Positions 1 to 10,708 of a stretch of DNA of 64,000 nucleotides are shown here, piece after piece; positions within the stretch are counted from its first letter, which is position 1; every line of letters begins with the position of its first letter. Made by a program: the position numbers and the translations under genes. The notes beneath the pieces were generated by a model. That model was not told the origin of the DNA and ran no database searches. It was given only the letters and a program-made list of their open reading frames with translations. Source of the DNA: Campylobacter concisus (lineage in GTDB: Bacteria; Campylobacterota; Campylobacteria; Campylobacterales; Campylobacteraceae); assembly GCF_002165775.1 (NCBI RefSeq), contig NZ_NDYP01000002.1, forward strand, positions 186,001 through 250,000, given 5' to 3'.

Positions 1-185
1 TAAAAAATAAGGAAGAGATAAAAGACAAAAAGCCAAAAATTTCTGAGGAAATGAGCAAAAAATTATCAAATTTACAAGAAATTTTTAAAAATTTAAAGAT
101 AAAGACAAAAGTAAAATCTGGCAATCTAGTTTTAGAATTTAATAATATTTCACAGGTGGAAGAATTTATTTCTAGGCTAAAATAG
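1..185 (+). CDS. parB: ParB chromosome-partitioning protein, C-terminal fragment (5' end outside window)
   Basis: An open frame enters from the left edge (codons begin at base 3) and stops at TAG 183-185, giving about 60 residues rich in Lys, Glu and Ile that end in FISRLK. ParB binds parS sites near the origin and works with the ParA ATPase. The call rests on position: parB directly precedes the b' subunit gene of ATP synthase in Campylobacter. A charged linker followed by a short amphipathic C-terminal domain fits the ParB dimerisation region. The DNA-binding part is not in the window, so the identity is inferred. Confidence 0.75.
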   Translation, partial: KNKEEIKDKKPKISEEMSKKLSNLQEIFKNLKIKTKVKSGNLVLEFNNISQVEEFISRLK

Positions 186-221
186 AATTACAAATTTATT
201 TTTATTTTTAGTAATTTATTG

Positions 222-227
222 TAAAAT
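222..227 (+). promoter_or_regulatory. Possible -10 element of the ATP synthase operon
   Basis: TAAAAT, preceded by TG, lies about 54 bases before the first atp gene in the 95-base gap after parB. It matches the Campylobacter sigma-70 pattern (an extended -10 after T-rich DNA, no obvious -35). Read-through from parA-parB is also possible. Confidence 0.4.
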
Positions 228-280
228 CAGACTTTAATTTGAATATTAAATAACACTTAATGATAAAATAAGGAGAGTGG

Positions 281-703
281 ATGTTAGAAATAGATGTGCC
301 ATTGATGCTTTTAACGGCTATCGTTTTCTTGGTATTGATCGCTATTTTGAATTCCTTGCTGTATAAGCCAATGCTCAAATTTATAGATGACAGAAATGCT
401 TCTATAAAAAATGATGAAGAGAGTACTAGCAAAAATGCAAGTGATCTAAGCGTTCATGAAAAAGAGATTGAAGAGATTATATTAAACGCAAGGACTGAGG
501 CCAATAAAATAAGGCAAGAAGCCTTAAATTTGGCAAAAGAAGAGTCTTTAAAAGAAGTAAATGCTGTAAAAACTAGTTTAGAGGCTGATTACAATGAATT
601 TTTAAATGCTCTAAGCTCTCAAAAAGATAACTTAAAGGCAGATCTATCAGCTAAACTACCTGAACTTAGAGCGGCTTTAAATGCCAAGCTCTCTAAAATT
701 TAA
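281..703 (+). CDS. atpF': F0 ATP synthase subunit b' (AtpF')
   Basis: This 140-residue peripheral-stalk subunit links the membrane Fo sector to F1. Residues about 8-27 form one hydrophobic helix followed by YKPMLKF, the usual b-type start. The rest is a long charged coiled coil with the Ala/Glu/Lys periodicity of b subunits. Epsilonproteobacteria carry two different b-type genes, b' and b, and this is the first. The ATG sits 6 bases after AAGGAG. It opens the atp operon, 9 bases before atpF. Confidence 0.9.
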   Translation: MLEIDVPLMLLTAIVFLVLIAILNSLLYKPMLKFIDDRNASIKNDEESTSKNASDLSVHEKEIEEIILNARTEANKIRQEALNLAKEESLKEVNAVKTSLEADYNEFLNALSSQKDNLKADLSAKLPELRAALNAKLSKI

Positions 704-712
704 AGGAAATTT

Positions 713-1225
713 ATGAAGATAAAAATTTTATTTTTTCTAGCACTTCCATTTCTAGCATACGCTAGCGAGCATGGTGGAACAAACTACGACATAGTTGAGA
801 GAACGCTAAACTTCTTACTTTTCTTTGCCATTTTGGTCTATTTTGCTGCTAAGCCACTAAAAGCTCTTTATCAAAGCAGGATCGATAGGATCGCAAATAA
901 GCTTGAGAGTATCCAAGAGAAGCTTCGTGAGTCAAAAGCTAAAAAAGATGACGTTTTAAAGCGTGTAGAAGAGGCTAAGCAAAATGCAAATGCTCTAATC
1001 GAAACTGCGAAAAAAGAGGCTGTAAATTTAGCTGCTAAAGTTAAAAAAGAGGCTCAAAACGATATCGCAAATATCGAAAAAGGCTACAAAGAGCAAAAAG
1101 AATTTGAAGAGCGCAAGATGACAAAAGGCGTTGTAAATGAAATTTTGAGCGACATTTTCTCAAGTGATAGCCTAAAAGTCGATCAAAAAGAGCTTGTAAA
1201 TATCATACTTAAAAAGGTTAGCTAA
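713..1225 (+). CDS. atpF: F0 ATP synthase subunit b (AtpF)
   Basis: The 170-residue subunit b has a signal-like N-terminus (residues 1-17), which is typical of the Campylobacter protein. A membrane helix follows at about 30-47, then a long Lys/Glu/Ala coiled coil to about 140. With b' it forms the stator that stops the alpha/beta ring from rotating. The stop TAA overlaps the atpH start in TAATG, so the two genes are probably translationally coupled. Confidence 0.93.
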   Translation: MKIKILFFLALPFLAYASEHGGTNYDIVERTLNFLLFFAILVYFAAKPLKALYQSRIDRIANKLESIQEKLRESKAKKDDVLKRVEEAKQNANALIETAKKEAVNLAAKVKKEAQNDIANIEKGYKEQKEFEERKMTKGVVNEILSDIFSSDSLKVDQKELVNIILKKVS

Positions 1226-1755
1226 TGAATGAAGTAGTAGCTAAAAAATACGTAAAGGCGATCTTAAGCGACGTAAAGTCCAATGAACTTAATGCATTTG
1301 TTGAAAATTTATCAGAGCTAGCTGCTGCTTTTGCTAGCGATAAATTTAAAAGCATTATAAGTTTGCCGACATTAAAGGCTTCACAAAAGGTTGAATTTGT
1401 ACTATCTTTGGTTAAAAATCAAGATGCTAAATTTGCAAATTTTATAAAGCTTCTTGGTGCAAACAAAAGACTAGAGCTTATACCTGCGATACTAGATGAG
1501 ATGAAGATAGAGCAATCTTTGCTTGAAAATACATATCGTGGCGAGGTTGTTGGAAATTTTGATCTAAGCGCTGAGCAGCTAAAAGCTTTGGAAGAGAATT
1601 TCTCTAAGAAATTTAACTCTAAGATCAAGCTTGATGGCTCAAAGAGCGATTACAACGGTGTAAAAGTTGAGTTAGACGATTTAGGTGTCGAGGTAAATTT
1701 CTCGATCGACAGACTAAAAAGTCAAATGAGTGAATATATATTAAAAGCAATTTAA
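1225..1755 (+). CDS. atpH: F1 ATP synthase subunit delta
   Basis: The 176-residue delta (OSCP) subunit sits on top of F1 and holds the stator to the alpha subunits. The N-terminus VAKKYVKAI matches the family opening, an all-helical domain follows to about residue 105, and a mixed C-terminal domain begins at about 120 with the family-like [18 protein letters not shown] stretch. The start overlaps the atpF stop by one base. The length is normal. Confidence 0.92.
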   Translation: MNEVVAKKYVKAILSDVKSNELNAFVENLSELAAAFASDKFKSIISLPTLKASQKVEFVLSLVKNQDAKFANFIKLLGANKRLELIPAILDEMKIEQSLLENTYRGEVVGNFDLSAEQLKALEENFSKKFNSKIKLDGSKSDYNGVKVELDDLGVEVNFSIDRLKSQMSEYILKAI

Positions 1756-1769
1756 AAAGGAGTGAAAGC

Positions 1770-3287
1770 GTGAGTGCAAAAATTAAAGCTGACGAAATTA
1801 GCACGATAATCAAAGAGCGTATTGAAAATTTTGATTTAAGTGTTGATGTAGAAGAGACTGGTAAAGTCATCTCAGTCGCTGATGGCGTTGCTAACGTTTA
1901 TGGTTTGAAAAACGTTATGGCTGGCGAGATGGTTGAATTTGAAAGCGGCGAAAAGGGTATGGCTCTTAACCTTGAAGAGAGCAGTGTTGGTATAGTTATC
2001 CTTGGAAAAACTAGTGGCATTACAGAAGGAAGCTCTGTAAAAAGACTTAAAAAACTTCTACGTGTTCCAGTTGGTGACGCATTGATCGGCCGTGTTGTAA
2101 ATTCACTTGGTGAGCCAATCGACGCAAAAGGACCAATCGAAGCTACTGAATCTCGCTTCGTCGAAGAAAAAGCAAAAGGTATAATGGCTAGAAAGAGCGT
2201 TCATGAGCCACTTCAAACAGGTATCAAAGCTATCGACGCACTTGTGCCAATCGGCAGAGGTCAAAGAGAGCTAATCATCGGCGACCGCCAAACTGGTAAA
2301 ACAACAGTTGCGATAGATACTATCATCAACCAAAAAGGTCAAGATGTCATTTGTATCTACGTAGCTATCGGTCAAAAACAATCAACCGTTGCTCAAGTCG
2401 TTAAAAAACTTGAAGAGTACGGTGCTATGGACTACACGATAGTTGTAAATGCTGGTGCTGGCGATGCAGCTGCGCTTCAATACCTTGCTCCATATGCTGG
2501 CGTAACAATGGGTGAATATTTTAGAGACAACTCTCGCCATGCGCTAATCATCTATGATGACTTATCAAAACACGCGGTTGCTTACCGTGAAATGTCTTTG
2601 ATCCTAAGAAGACCACCAGGTCGTGAAGCTTATCCAGGCGACGTTTTCTACCTTCACTCAAGACTTCTAGAAAGAGCAAGTAAGCTAAATGACGCACTAG
2701 GCGCTGGATCTTTGACAGCTCTACCTATTATCGAGACACAAGCGGGCGACGTTTCAGCTTATATTCCAACAAACGTTATTTCTATTACAGATGGTCAAAT
2801 TTTCCTTGAGAGTGACCTATTTAACTCAGGTATCCGCCCAGCGATCAACGTTGGTCTTTCTGTATCTCGTGTCGGTGGTGCAGCTCAGATCAAAGCTATT
2901 AAACAAGTTTCTGGTACACTAAGACTAGACCTTGCTCAGTACCGCGAACTACAAGCATTTGCTCAGTTTGCAAGCGATCTTGACGAGAGCTCAAGAAAAC
3001 AACTAGAGCGCGGTCAAAAGATGGTTGAAGTACTAAAACAACCTCCATATTCTCCGCTTCCAGTTGAGAATCAAGTAGTTATTATATTTGCTGGTGCTAA
3101 GGGCTATTTAGATGACGTTGCAACTACAAATGTAACAAAATTTGAAGCTGAGCTATATCCATATATCGAGGCAAAATACCCTGAAATTTTTGAGCAGATC
3201 AGAACTAAAAAGGTTCTTGATAAAGAAGTAGAAGAAATTTTACATAAAGCGTTGAAAGATTTTAAAGCGACTTTTGCCGCTAACTAG
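1770..3287 (+). CDS. atpA: F1 ATP synthase subunit alpha
   Basis: The 505-residue alpha subunit is the non-catalytic nucleotide-binding partner of beta. The Walker A motif GDRQTGKT is at residues 171-178, and the signature [14 protein letters not shown] lies at about 363-376. The gene starts with GTG at 1770, nine bases after AAGG. No frame disruption is seen. It sits 14 bases after atpH and 9 before atpG. Confidence 0.98.
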   Translation: MSAKIKADEISTIIKERIENFDLSVDVEETGKVISVADGVANVYGLKNVMAGEMVEFESGEKGMALNLEESSVGIVILGKTSGITEGSSVKRLKKLLRVPVGDALIGRVVNSLGEPIDAKGPIEATESRFVEEKAKGIMARKSVHEPLQTGIKAIDALVPIGRGQRELIIGDRQTGKTTVAIDTIINQKGQDVICIYVAIGQKQSTVAQVVKKLEEYGAMDYTIVVNAGAGDAAALQYLAPYAGVTMGEYFRDNSRHALIIYDDLSKHAVAYREMSLILRRPPGREAYPGDVFYLHSRLLERASKLNDALGAGSLTALPIIETQAGDVSAYIPTNVISITDGQIFLESDLFNSGIRPAINVGLSVSRVGGAAQIKAIKQVSGTLRLDLAQYRELQAFAQFASDLDESSRKQLERGQKMVEVLKQPPYSPLPVENQVVIIFAGAKGYLDDVATTNVTKFEAELYPYIEAKYPEIFEQIRTKKVLDKEVEEILHKALKDFKATFAAN

Positions 3288-3296
3288 GGCTAAGAT

Positions 3297-4184
3297 ATGT
3301 CAAATTTAAAAGATATAAAACGAAAGATCAAGAGCGTCCAGAACACTCAAAAGACGACGCGTGCGATGAAGCTTGTCTCAACAGCAAAGCTTCGCAAAGC
3401 TGAAGAGGCTGCACGCTATTCTAGAGTTTACGCACTTAAGATCAATGAGGTTTTATCAGAGATAGCTTATAAGATCAATCAATACGCTTCAGTTATGACT
3501 GAGAGCAAATTTTTTAATACAACAAAGAGTGTAGAAAAGGTTGATATTATATTTGTGACGGCTGATAAAGGGCTTTGCGGTGGCTTTAACGTCCAGACTA
3601 TAAAGACAGTTAGGCACATGATCAATGAGCTAAAAGCCAAAAAGATCAAAGTTAGACTAAGAGCTGTTGGTAAAAAAGGTATAGAATTTTTCAATTTCCA
3701 AGGTGTTGAACTACTTGAGACATATGTCGGAGCTAGCTCTTCTCCTACTTATGAAAAAGCTCAAAAGATCATAAAAGATGCCATTGATGACTTTACAAAC
3801 GGCATAACAGATAAAGTAGTGCTAATACACAATGGCTATAAAAATATGATTTCTCAAGAGATTAGAGTAAATGATATTGTGCCTATTGAGCCGTCTAAGA
3901 TAGTTGCGGTTGAGACAAATTCTTTGATGGAATTTGAGCCAGAAGACAACTATACTAAGATTATGGATGAATTGCTCAATAAATATTTTGAGTATAGTAT
4001 GTATTATGCTTTGGTTGATTCTTTGGCGGCTGAGCACAGTGCTAGAATGCAAGCTATGGATAATGCAACAAACAATGCTAAAGAGCGCGTAAAACAGTTA
4101 AATCTTGCTTATAATAAAGCAAGACAAGAGTCTATTACCACTGAGCTTATCGAGATTATCAGTGGTGTTGAATCAATGAAATAA
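3297..4184 (+). CDS. atpG: F1 ATP synthase subunit gamma
   Basis: Gamma is the central rotor shaft of F1. The 295 residues start with [20 protein letters not shown], the typical N-terminal coiled-coil helix, and end with the matching C-terminal helix ([13 protein letters not shown]). The middle is the Rossmann-like domain with [11 protein letters not shown] at about 91-101. It lies between atpA and atpD as usual. Confidence 0.97.
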   Translation: MSNLKDIKRKIKSVQNTQKTTRAMKLVSTAKLRKAEEAARYSRVYALKINEVLSEIAYKINQYASVMTESKFFNTTKSVEKVDIIFVTADKGLCGGFNVQTIKTVRHMINELKAKKIKVRLRAVGKKGIEFFNFQGVELLETYVGASSSPTYEKAQKIIKDAIDDFTNGITDKVVLIHNGYKNMISQEIRVNDIVPIEPSKIVAVETNSLMEFEPEDNYTKIMDELLNKYFEYSMYYALVDSLAAEHSARMQAMDNATNNAKERVKQLNLAYNKARQESITTELIEIISGVESMK

Positions 4185-4195
4185 AAGGAGTATGA

Positions 4196-5593
<1,398 letters not shown>

Positions 5594-5611
5594 ATTTAAA
5601 AAGGAAGCGTA

Positions 5612-6001
5612 ATGGATAAATTACATTTAGAAATCGTAACTCCTCAAGGTCAGATATTTAATGATGACGTGAGTAGTGTAGTGCTTCCAGGTAGCGAGGG
5701 TGAGTTTGGTGTTTTACCAAACCATGCCTCATTAATATCTCTTTTAAAAGCAGGTATTATAGATATAGAACATAAAAATAAAAAACATGACGTTGTTGCG
5801 ATTAACTGGGGCTATGCAAAGATTGACGAAGGTAAGGTAATAATACTTGCTGACGGTGCGGTTTACGTCTCTGGCGATAGTGAAAGTGAGCTTGCAAATT
5901 CATTGGAGGCTGCTAGAAATTTGATAGAGAGCATGAGTAGTGATACAAATGCTTTTGCAGCAACTATATCTAAAATGGAAAATGTAGTGAGAACTAGATA
6001 A
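5612..6001 (+). CDS. atpC: F1 ATP synthase subunit epsilon
   Basis: Epsilon (129 residues) couples gamma to the c-ring and can inhibit ATP hydrolysis. The N-terminal beta-sandwich carries the family motifs LEIVTPQGQIF and PGSEGEFGVLPNHA, followed by a short helical C-terminal part. The TAA stop (5999-6001) directly abuts the GTG start of the next gene, so the Tol-Pal genes probably share the atp transcript. Confidence 0.95.
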   Translation: MDKLHLEIVTPQGQIFNDDVSSVVLPGSEGEFGVLPNHASLISLLKAGIIDIEHKNKKHDVVAINWGYAKIDEGKVIILADGAVYVSGDSESELANSLEAARNLIESMSSDTNAFAATISKMENVVRTR

Positions 6002-6586
6002 GTGGGCGGTATAGATTTATTTTTAAATTACATTCAAAGAAGTAGTTTTATTACAATTATTGTTTTAACTTGGCTGTCAATATATTTTATAGTTAGTTTC
6101 ACAATTCTTTTTTCAAGAATGGCTGGTATTGGAGCTTGGCAAAAACGTGAGCAAAATGCACTTGAAGCACTGCTTATGGGTGCTAAAAATATTCCAAATG
6201 ATTCGTCTTTGAGAAAATGTGCAAGTGGAAGAATCTCAAGAGAAAAACTAAACGTATGTATAAGTATAGCCGAAAAAAATGCTACAAGTGGACTAACGTG
6301 GCTAAGTGTAATAGCATCTACTTCGCCTTTTATCGGCCTTTTTGGAACCGTTGTTTCTATTTTAGAGACATTTTCACAGCTTGGAAATGGTGGAGGTTCA
6401 TCACTTGGTATTATCGCTCCAGCTATTTCAGAGGCACTTGTTGCAACTGGTTGCGGAATTTTTGTTGCCATCCCAGCATATACATTTAACTTACTCATAA
6501 AAAGAAAAGCTTATGAATTAATGAGTGTTATTGAGCGTCAGGCTGATGTAATGATAGCACTTAAAAAAGATGATGAGATACTATAA
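6002..6586 (+). CDS. tolQ: TolQ/ExbB-type proton channel subunit (MotA/TolQ/ExbB family)
   Basis: This 194-residue inner-membrane protein has three predicted helices: about 14-36, 98-122 and 135-165. The last two carry the family's glycine/threonine-rich segments (SPFIGLFGTVVSIL; EALVATGCGIFVAIPAY). With the next gene it forms the proton-motive-force motor. The family includes both TolQ and ExbB. The run onwards into tolR, tolA-like, tolB and pal favours a Tol-Pal role, although Campylobacter annotations often say exbB. The GTG start follows the atpC stop without a gap. Confidence 0.9.
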   Translation: MGGIDLFLNYIQRSSFITIIVLTWLSIYFIVSFTILFSRMAGIGAWQKREQNALEALLMGAKNIPNDSSLRKCASGRISREKLNVCISIAEKNATSGLTWLSVIASTSPFIGLFGTVVSILETFSQLGNGGGSSLGIIAPAISEALVATGCGIFVAIPAYTFNLLIKRKAYELMSVIERQADVMIALKKDDEIL

Positions 6587-6985
6587 ATGGCCGTTAAATT
6601 TACCGATGAGACACCAGAGCTAAATATAACTCCTCTTGTTGATATTATGCTTGTTTTACTAGCCATTTTAATGGTTACTATGCCAACCATAACATATCAA
6701 GAGGATATTACTCTTCCGGATGGTTCAAAGGCAAAAACTTCAACATCTAAGCAAAAAGACCTTATAGTATCTATAAATTCGCAAGGACAAGTTAGAGTTG
6801 ATCAGAGTACTATGAGCCTTGCTGAGTTTCCTGATAATATCGCATTAATGAGTACAAAATATGATAAAACCTCGCCTATCTATATAAAAGCTGATAAAAA
6901 TTTAAAATACGATGATGTTATGTTTGTATTAAAGACTTTGAAAGGTGCTGGTTTTAATAAAGTAGCTTTAGAGACAAACGGTTAA
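6587..6985 (+). CDS. tolR: TolR/ExbD-type motor subunit
   Basis: The 132-residue protein has a cytoplasmic N-terminus, one membrane helix (about 16-35) and a periplasmic domain. Asp19 in the helix (TPLVDIMLVLLAILMV) is the conserved proton-carrying residue of TolR/ExbD. It partners the preceding TolQ-like channel to energise the TolA/TonB-like protein. The start ATG directly follows the stop codon of the channel gene. Confidence 0.9.
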   Translation: MAVKFTDETPELNITPLVDIMLVLLAILMVTMPTITYQEDITLPDGSKAKTSTSKQKDLIVSINSQGQVRVDQSTMSLAEFPDNIALMSTKYDKTSPIYIKADKNLKYDDVMFVLKTLKGAGFNKVALETNG

Positions 6986-6986
6986 A

Positions 6987-7934
6987 ATGTCAAATAAAGT
7001 TAAATTTCCAACGATTAGTTCGTTTCTTGTAGCATCTTGTATTTACGTTATTATTATACTTGTTTTGTTTATAAAGCTTACTTTTTTTGCAGAACCTCCT
7101 AAAAAATATACCGATGATAAAGATGCTATTATGGATGTGGTTATGGTTGATAGAGAAGTTGATCAAACCATTAAAGCTCCAAAACAAGCAGATGAAGTAG
7201 TTAAAGAGACAAAGCCTGAACCTAAAAAGGAATCTGAAGAAGATAAACAAGAGACTACAAATAAGCCTGTTGTACCAGATGAACCATTACCTGCCCCAAG
7301 CTTACCAACTCCTCCAAAAGAAGAGCCAAAGCCTGAGCCTAAAAAACCAGAACCAAAACCAGAAATTTTAAAACTAAGTGAAGAACCCAAAGAAGATATT
7401 AAGCCAGAGCCAAAACCTGAGCCTAAGCCTACACCAAAGCCAGTTGAAAAGCCAAAACCAAAAGAGCCAAATATAAAAGACCTCTTTAGTGACATAGACC
7501 CTGCAAAACTCAAAAAAGATGATGGTATAAAAAAGGACGAAAATAAAGTGCAAAGCCGTAAAAAAAGCGAAGCTTCTAGTTCAAAAGCCGCAAAAGAAGC
7601 TAGTGATATAATAAAGAGTTTAAAGATAGATCAAAATCCAACTGCTCCAAAATCACAATCTACTGGTACTTACGATCCACTAATGGGTGCGATAACAAAA
7701 CAAATTCAAAGAAGATGGCAAAGCTATAAGGCTGATTCTGCAAATTTGGCCAAAGTTAAAGTTATGATAGATCAGAGCGGAAATTTTAGCTATGAAATTT
7801 TAGAGCTATCATATAATGAAGAATTTAACGCAAAAGTAAGAGAGTGCTTAGAAAAACTTACAATGGAGAAATTTCCATTCAATCCAGACAAAAGCACTAC
7901 TTTTAATTTAAATTTAGAAGATAAAATAAACTAA
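6987..7934 (+). CDS. tolA: TolA/TonB-like energy-transducing protein
   Basis: The 315-residue protein has one N-terminal membrane helix (about 13-32). A long Pro/Lys/Glu-rich stretch follows (about 60-165) with repeated PEPKPEPK-type units that can span the periplasm. A compact C-terminal domain (about 225-315) contains TKQIQRRWQSY and a conserved-looking Asp-Gln-Ser-Gly turn. That layout is shared by TolA and TonB. The position between tolR and tolB makes TolA the better name. It would connect the inner-membrane motor to TolB/Pal. The repeat stretch is low complexity, so homology there means little. Confidence 0.82.
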   Translation: MSNKVKFPTISSFLVASCIYVIIILVLFIKLTFFAEPPKKYTDDKDAIMDVVMVDREVDQTIKAPKQADEVVKETKPEPKKESEEDKQETTNKPVVPDEPLPAPSLPTPPKEEPKPEPKKPEPKPEILKLSEEPKEDIKPEPKPEPKPTPKPVEKPKPKEPNIKDLFSDIDPAKLKKDDGIKKDENKVQSRKKSEASSSKAAKEASDIIKSLKIDQNPTAPKSQSTGTYDPLMGAITKQIQRRWQSYKADSANLAKVKVMIDQSGNFSYEILELSYNEEFNAKVRECLEKLTMEKFPFNPDKSTTFNLNLEDKIN

Positions 7935-7958
7935 AATTTATAAAATTATGGAGTAGAG

Positions 7959-9215
7959 ATGAAGAAAATTTTTCTTTTTTTATGTGTTGCTCTAGGGCTT
8001 TATGCTGCTGATGCGACCATATCTGTTGTAAATCAAGGTATTGCCTTGCCAAAGATAGCTTTGCAAGATGCAACAACTGCTGTTAGCGATATGGCTTTTA
8101 AAGATAAATTCTTTAAAATCATGCTAGGAGATCTAAAGGTTAGTTCCGATTTTGAAGTAATCGAAGATCATGTGCCTTCTACCTATGAAGGGGATGCGAC
8201 TACTAATACAATGAGCGATAAAGGCGTCGAGCTTATCTTTAGATATGCTCTTGAGGGCTCTATGGGCTCACCTCTTACTTTGAGAGTAAAACTGATAAAC
8301 GCTAAAACAGCAACTACAAGATATGAGAAGGTTTATACTATGCCAGACGGCGCAAAGTATCCGTTTTTGGCGCATAAAAGTATAGTTGAGCTTACTAATG
8401 AGCTAAATTTACCACCAGTTGGCTGGATGGAAAAATTTATTATTCTTTCAAAATATACTTCAGCTCGCCAAAGCTCTATCATAGTTGCAGATTATACACT
8501 TACATATCAAAAGACCATAGTAAGTGGCGGACTAAATATTTTTCCTAAATGGGCTGGAGCTGATCAAAGTAAATTTTACTATACATCTTATGTGAATAAT
8601 AAGCCAACTTTATTTAGATATGATCTAAATTCTGGTACAAAAACAAAGATAATTGATAGCATTGGCATGCTTATAGCCTCAGATGTTAGTAAAGATGGAA
8701 GTAAAATTCTATTAACCATGGCACCAAAAGATCAACCAGATATTTTTATCTATAATACAAATAGTAAAAATTTGACGCAGATTACCAATTATCCAGGTAT
8801 AGATGTAAATGGAAATTTTGTTGATAATGACAGTAAGATAGTTTTTGTATCAGATAGGCTTGGTTATCCTAACGTTTTTGCAACTCCTGCTATTTCTGGC
8901 GGAAGCGTTGAACAAATGGTATTTCATGGTAAGAATAACAACTCTGTAAGCACATTTGAAAATTATGTTGTTTATTCAAGTAGGGAAGCAAGTGGTAGTT
9001 TTAATATATATCTAATTTCAACTCAAACGGATTTTATACGCCAGCTTACAGCAAATGGCAAAAATAACTATCCAAGATTCTCAAGCGATGGGCAAAGTGT
9101 TGTCTTTATAAAAGAGCTTGGCGGTCAAAGTTCATTAGGGATTGTTAGGCTAAATGAAAACAGAAGTTTTCAGTTTCCTTTAAAAGTAGGAAAAATTCAA
9201 TCTATAGATTGGTAA
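7959..9215 (+). CDS. tolB: Tol-Pal system protein TolB
   Basis: TolB (418 residues) is the periplasmic member that binds Pal and TolA. It has a signal peptide (residues 1-17, cut near LYAADA). An N-terminal alpha/beta domain reaches about residue 160. After it come beta-propeller blades with repeated D(V/G)S.DG.K(I/V) turns, for example SKDGSKILLT and SSDGQSVVFI. The length is normal. The ATG has a weak GGAG site upstream. Confidence 0.93.
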   Translation: MKKIFLFLCVALGLYAADATISVVNQGIALPKIALQDATTAVSDMAFKDKFFKIMLGDLKVSSDFEVIEDHVPSTYEGDATTNTMSDKGVELIFRYALEGSMGSPLTLRVKLINAKTATTRYEKVYTMPDGAKYPFLAHKSIVELTNELNLPPVGWMEKFIILSKYTSARQSSIIVADYTLTYQKTIVSGGLNIFPKWAGADQSKFYYTSYVNNKPTLFRYDLNSGTKTKIIDSIGMLIASDVSKDGSKILLTMAPKDQPDIFIYNTNSKNLTQITNYPGIDVNGNFVDNDSKIVFVSDRLGYPNVFATPAISGGSVEQMVFHGKNNNSVSTFENYVVYSSREASGSFNIYLISTQTDFIRQLTANGKNNYPRFSSDGQSVVFIKELGGQSSLGIVRLNENRSFQFPLKVGKIQSIDW

Positions 9216-9244
9216 TATTCTGATAAAATTTAAAATTTTTGTGA

Positions 9245-9250
9245 TATAAT
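9245..9250 (+). promoter_or_regulatory. -10 element upstream of pal
   Basis: A perfect TATAAT within GTGATATAATTCG lies 29 bases before the pal start in the 64-base gap after tolB. Abundant Pal could be made from this extra promoter inside the operon. Confidence 0.65.
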
Positions 9251-9279
9251 TCGACCAAATTTCTAAAAAAGGATAAGGA

Positions 9280-9786
9280 ATGAAAAAAGTAGTTCTAGCA
9301 AGTGTTGCAGTTGCAACTTTATTGTTGAGCGGTTGTAGCTCAAAAAACCCTGAAGTTGATATGAATTCAAATTCAAATCAATCTGCAGACAATTCAGGTA
9401 GCATGAGCGATGCCGATAGATTAGCAGCTCTTATTGCTAACATCGAGAGTCAAGTTAAAAGTGTATACTTTGACTTTGATAAATTTAATATCAAAGCTGA
9501 TCAACAAGGTGTTGTTAGCTCAAATGCATCAGTATTCAACCAAGCTGACGCTCAAGCTCTTTCTATAAAAGTAGAAGGTAACTGCGATGAGTGGGGTACA
9601 GATGAGTATAACTATGCTCTTGGTTTAAAACGTGCTAAAAGTGCTAAAGATGCTCTTGTAAGAAATGGCGTTAGTGCTGATAGAATCGCTGTAGTTAGTT
9701 TTGGAGAAAGCAATCCAGTTTGTACAGACAAAACAAAAGCTTGCGATGCTCAAAATAGACGTGCAGATTTCAAAGTACTTCCATAA
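9280..9786 (+). CDS. pal: Peptidoglycan-associated lipoprotein Pal (Omp18)
   Basis: Pal (168 residues) is an outer-membrane lipoprotein that binds peptidoglycan and TolB. The lipobox LLSGC puts the lipidated cysteine at residue 19. A Ser/Asn-rich linker follows, then an OmpA-like domain from about residue 60. That domain has YFDFDKFNI, the YNYALGLKRAKSAKDAL helix and the NRRADF end that contact peptidoglycan. AAGGA precedes the ATG. The length is typical. Confidence 0.96.
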   Translation: MKKVVLASVAVATLLLSGCSSKNPEVDMNSNSNQSADNSGSMSDADRLAALIANIESQVKSVYFDFDKFNIKADQQGVVSSNASVFNQADAQALSIKVEGNCDEWGTDEYNYALGLKRAKSAKDALVRNGVSADRIAVVSFGESNPVCTDKTKACDAQNRRADFKVLP

Positions 9787-9803
9787 TTTATAATTAAATA
9801 ATA

Positions 9804-10646
9804 ATGAACAAAAAAATAATTGTAGTGGCTCTGATTGGAGCCACTATCTCCATTACCTCTGGCCAAGAGATTTCAGCTTTTGATGCAGGCAATATGGATA
9901 GTGCGAATCCATATGGTCTAACTGATAATGAAAAAGTTACCTTAAATAATAAGCGAAGCGTTCAAAATATTGAAGAGAATATGAATAATGTTTTAGAACA
10001 ACTTCAAGGTTTGCAAAGCTTGATTGAGAGCATGAGTGCTAGAATGAATAAGCTTGAGCAAAGAATAAATGATATAGAGACGAAGGTAAATGGTGGCATA
10101 AGTGATTCTGGTGTAAGTTTGACATCATTGAAGGCTTATGTTGATGAAACTAGAGATATACAAGACAAAAACTACAAAAATATTACTGCTGCCTTAAATA
10201 AATTAGGTGCAATAATGGATAAAAATGCTGCTCAACCAAAGCAAAATGCAAATCCAAAACAACAAAGTAAGCCAACTTCAAATTTTAGTGGAAAAAGCGA
10301 TAAAGATATTTTGGCTGATGGCATTAAGCTTCTAAATTCTGGCAATAGCACAGAAGCAGCTGAATATTTTGAATATTTAAATAAAAAAGGCTATAAAACT
10401 GGTGCAACAAATTATTATTTAGGTGAAGTTGCTTACAGTCAAAAATCATACAGTACAGCTATACAATACTATAAAAAAAGCATACAGAACGAAGATAAGG
10501 CTGACTATACACCAAAACTTCTATATCACACAGCTATAAGCTTTGATAAGATAGGTGACACGCAAAGTGCAAATAGATTTTATAAGGCTTTAAAAGTCGG
10601 TTATCCAGATAGTAAAGAAGCCAAAGCCTCTCCCAATAGAAACTAA
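9804..10646 (+). CDS. cpoB: Tol-Pal-associated periplasmic TPR protein (YbgF/CpoB-like)
   Basis: The 280-residue protein has a signal peptide (about 1-20). A coiled coil (about 45-100) carries heptad-like Leu/Met spacing, as in the trimerising N-terminus of YbgF/CpoB. A Gln/Asn/Lys-rich linker leads to a C-terminal TPR region (about 165-275, with YYLGEVAYSQKSYSTAIQYYKK). CpoB ties cell-wall synthesis to outer-membrane constriction. The last position in the tol-pal cluster is the standard one. Confidence 0.85.
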   Translation: MNKKIIVVALIGATISITSGQEISAFDAGNMDSANPYGLTDNEKVTLNNKRSVQNIEENMNNVLEQLQGLQSLIESMSARMNKLEQRINDIETKVNGGISDSGVSLTSLKAYVDETRDIQDKNYKNITAALNKLGAIMDKNAAQPKQNANPKQQSKPTSNFSGKSDKDILADGIKLLNSGNSTEAAEYFEYLNKKGYKTGATNYYLGEVAYSQKSYSTAIQYYKKSIQNEDKADYTPKLLYHTAISFDKIGDTQSANRFYKALKVGYPDSKEAKASPNRN

Positions 10647-10659
10647 ATTTTAATCTTTT

Positions 10660-10676
10660 TTAGATATAATCCCACA
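10660..10676 (+). promoter_or_regulatory. Promoter (-10 region) of slyD
   Basis: TTAGATATAATCCCACA holds a perfect TATAAT at 10665-10670, 38 bases before the GTG start of slyD and after a T-rich stretch. The same 17 bases recur upstream of accD on the other strand. Confidence 0.7.
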
Positions 10677-10708
10677 TTAATCAAAAAACCAAATCTAAGG
10701 AGATTATT

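Noticed and set aside
6034..6498. 154-residue minus-strand frame opposite tolQ
   Set aside because: It is the shadow of the conserved proton-channel gene. Its hydrophobic look comes from the membrane-helix codons on the other strand.
7163..7513. Gly/Ser/Phe-rich minus-strand frame opposite the tolA-like gene
   Set aside because: The sequence is the reverse of the Pro/Lys/Glu repeat (CCA/AAA/GAG codons) and so is low-complexity by origin.
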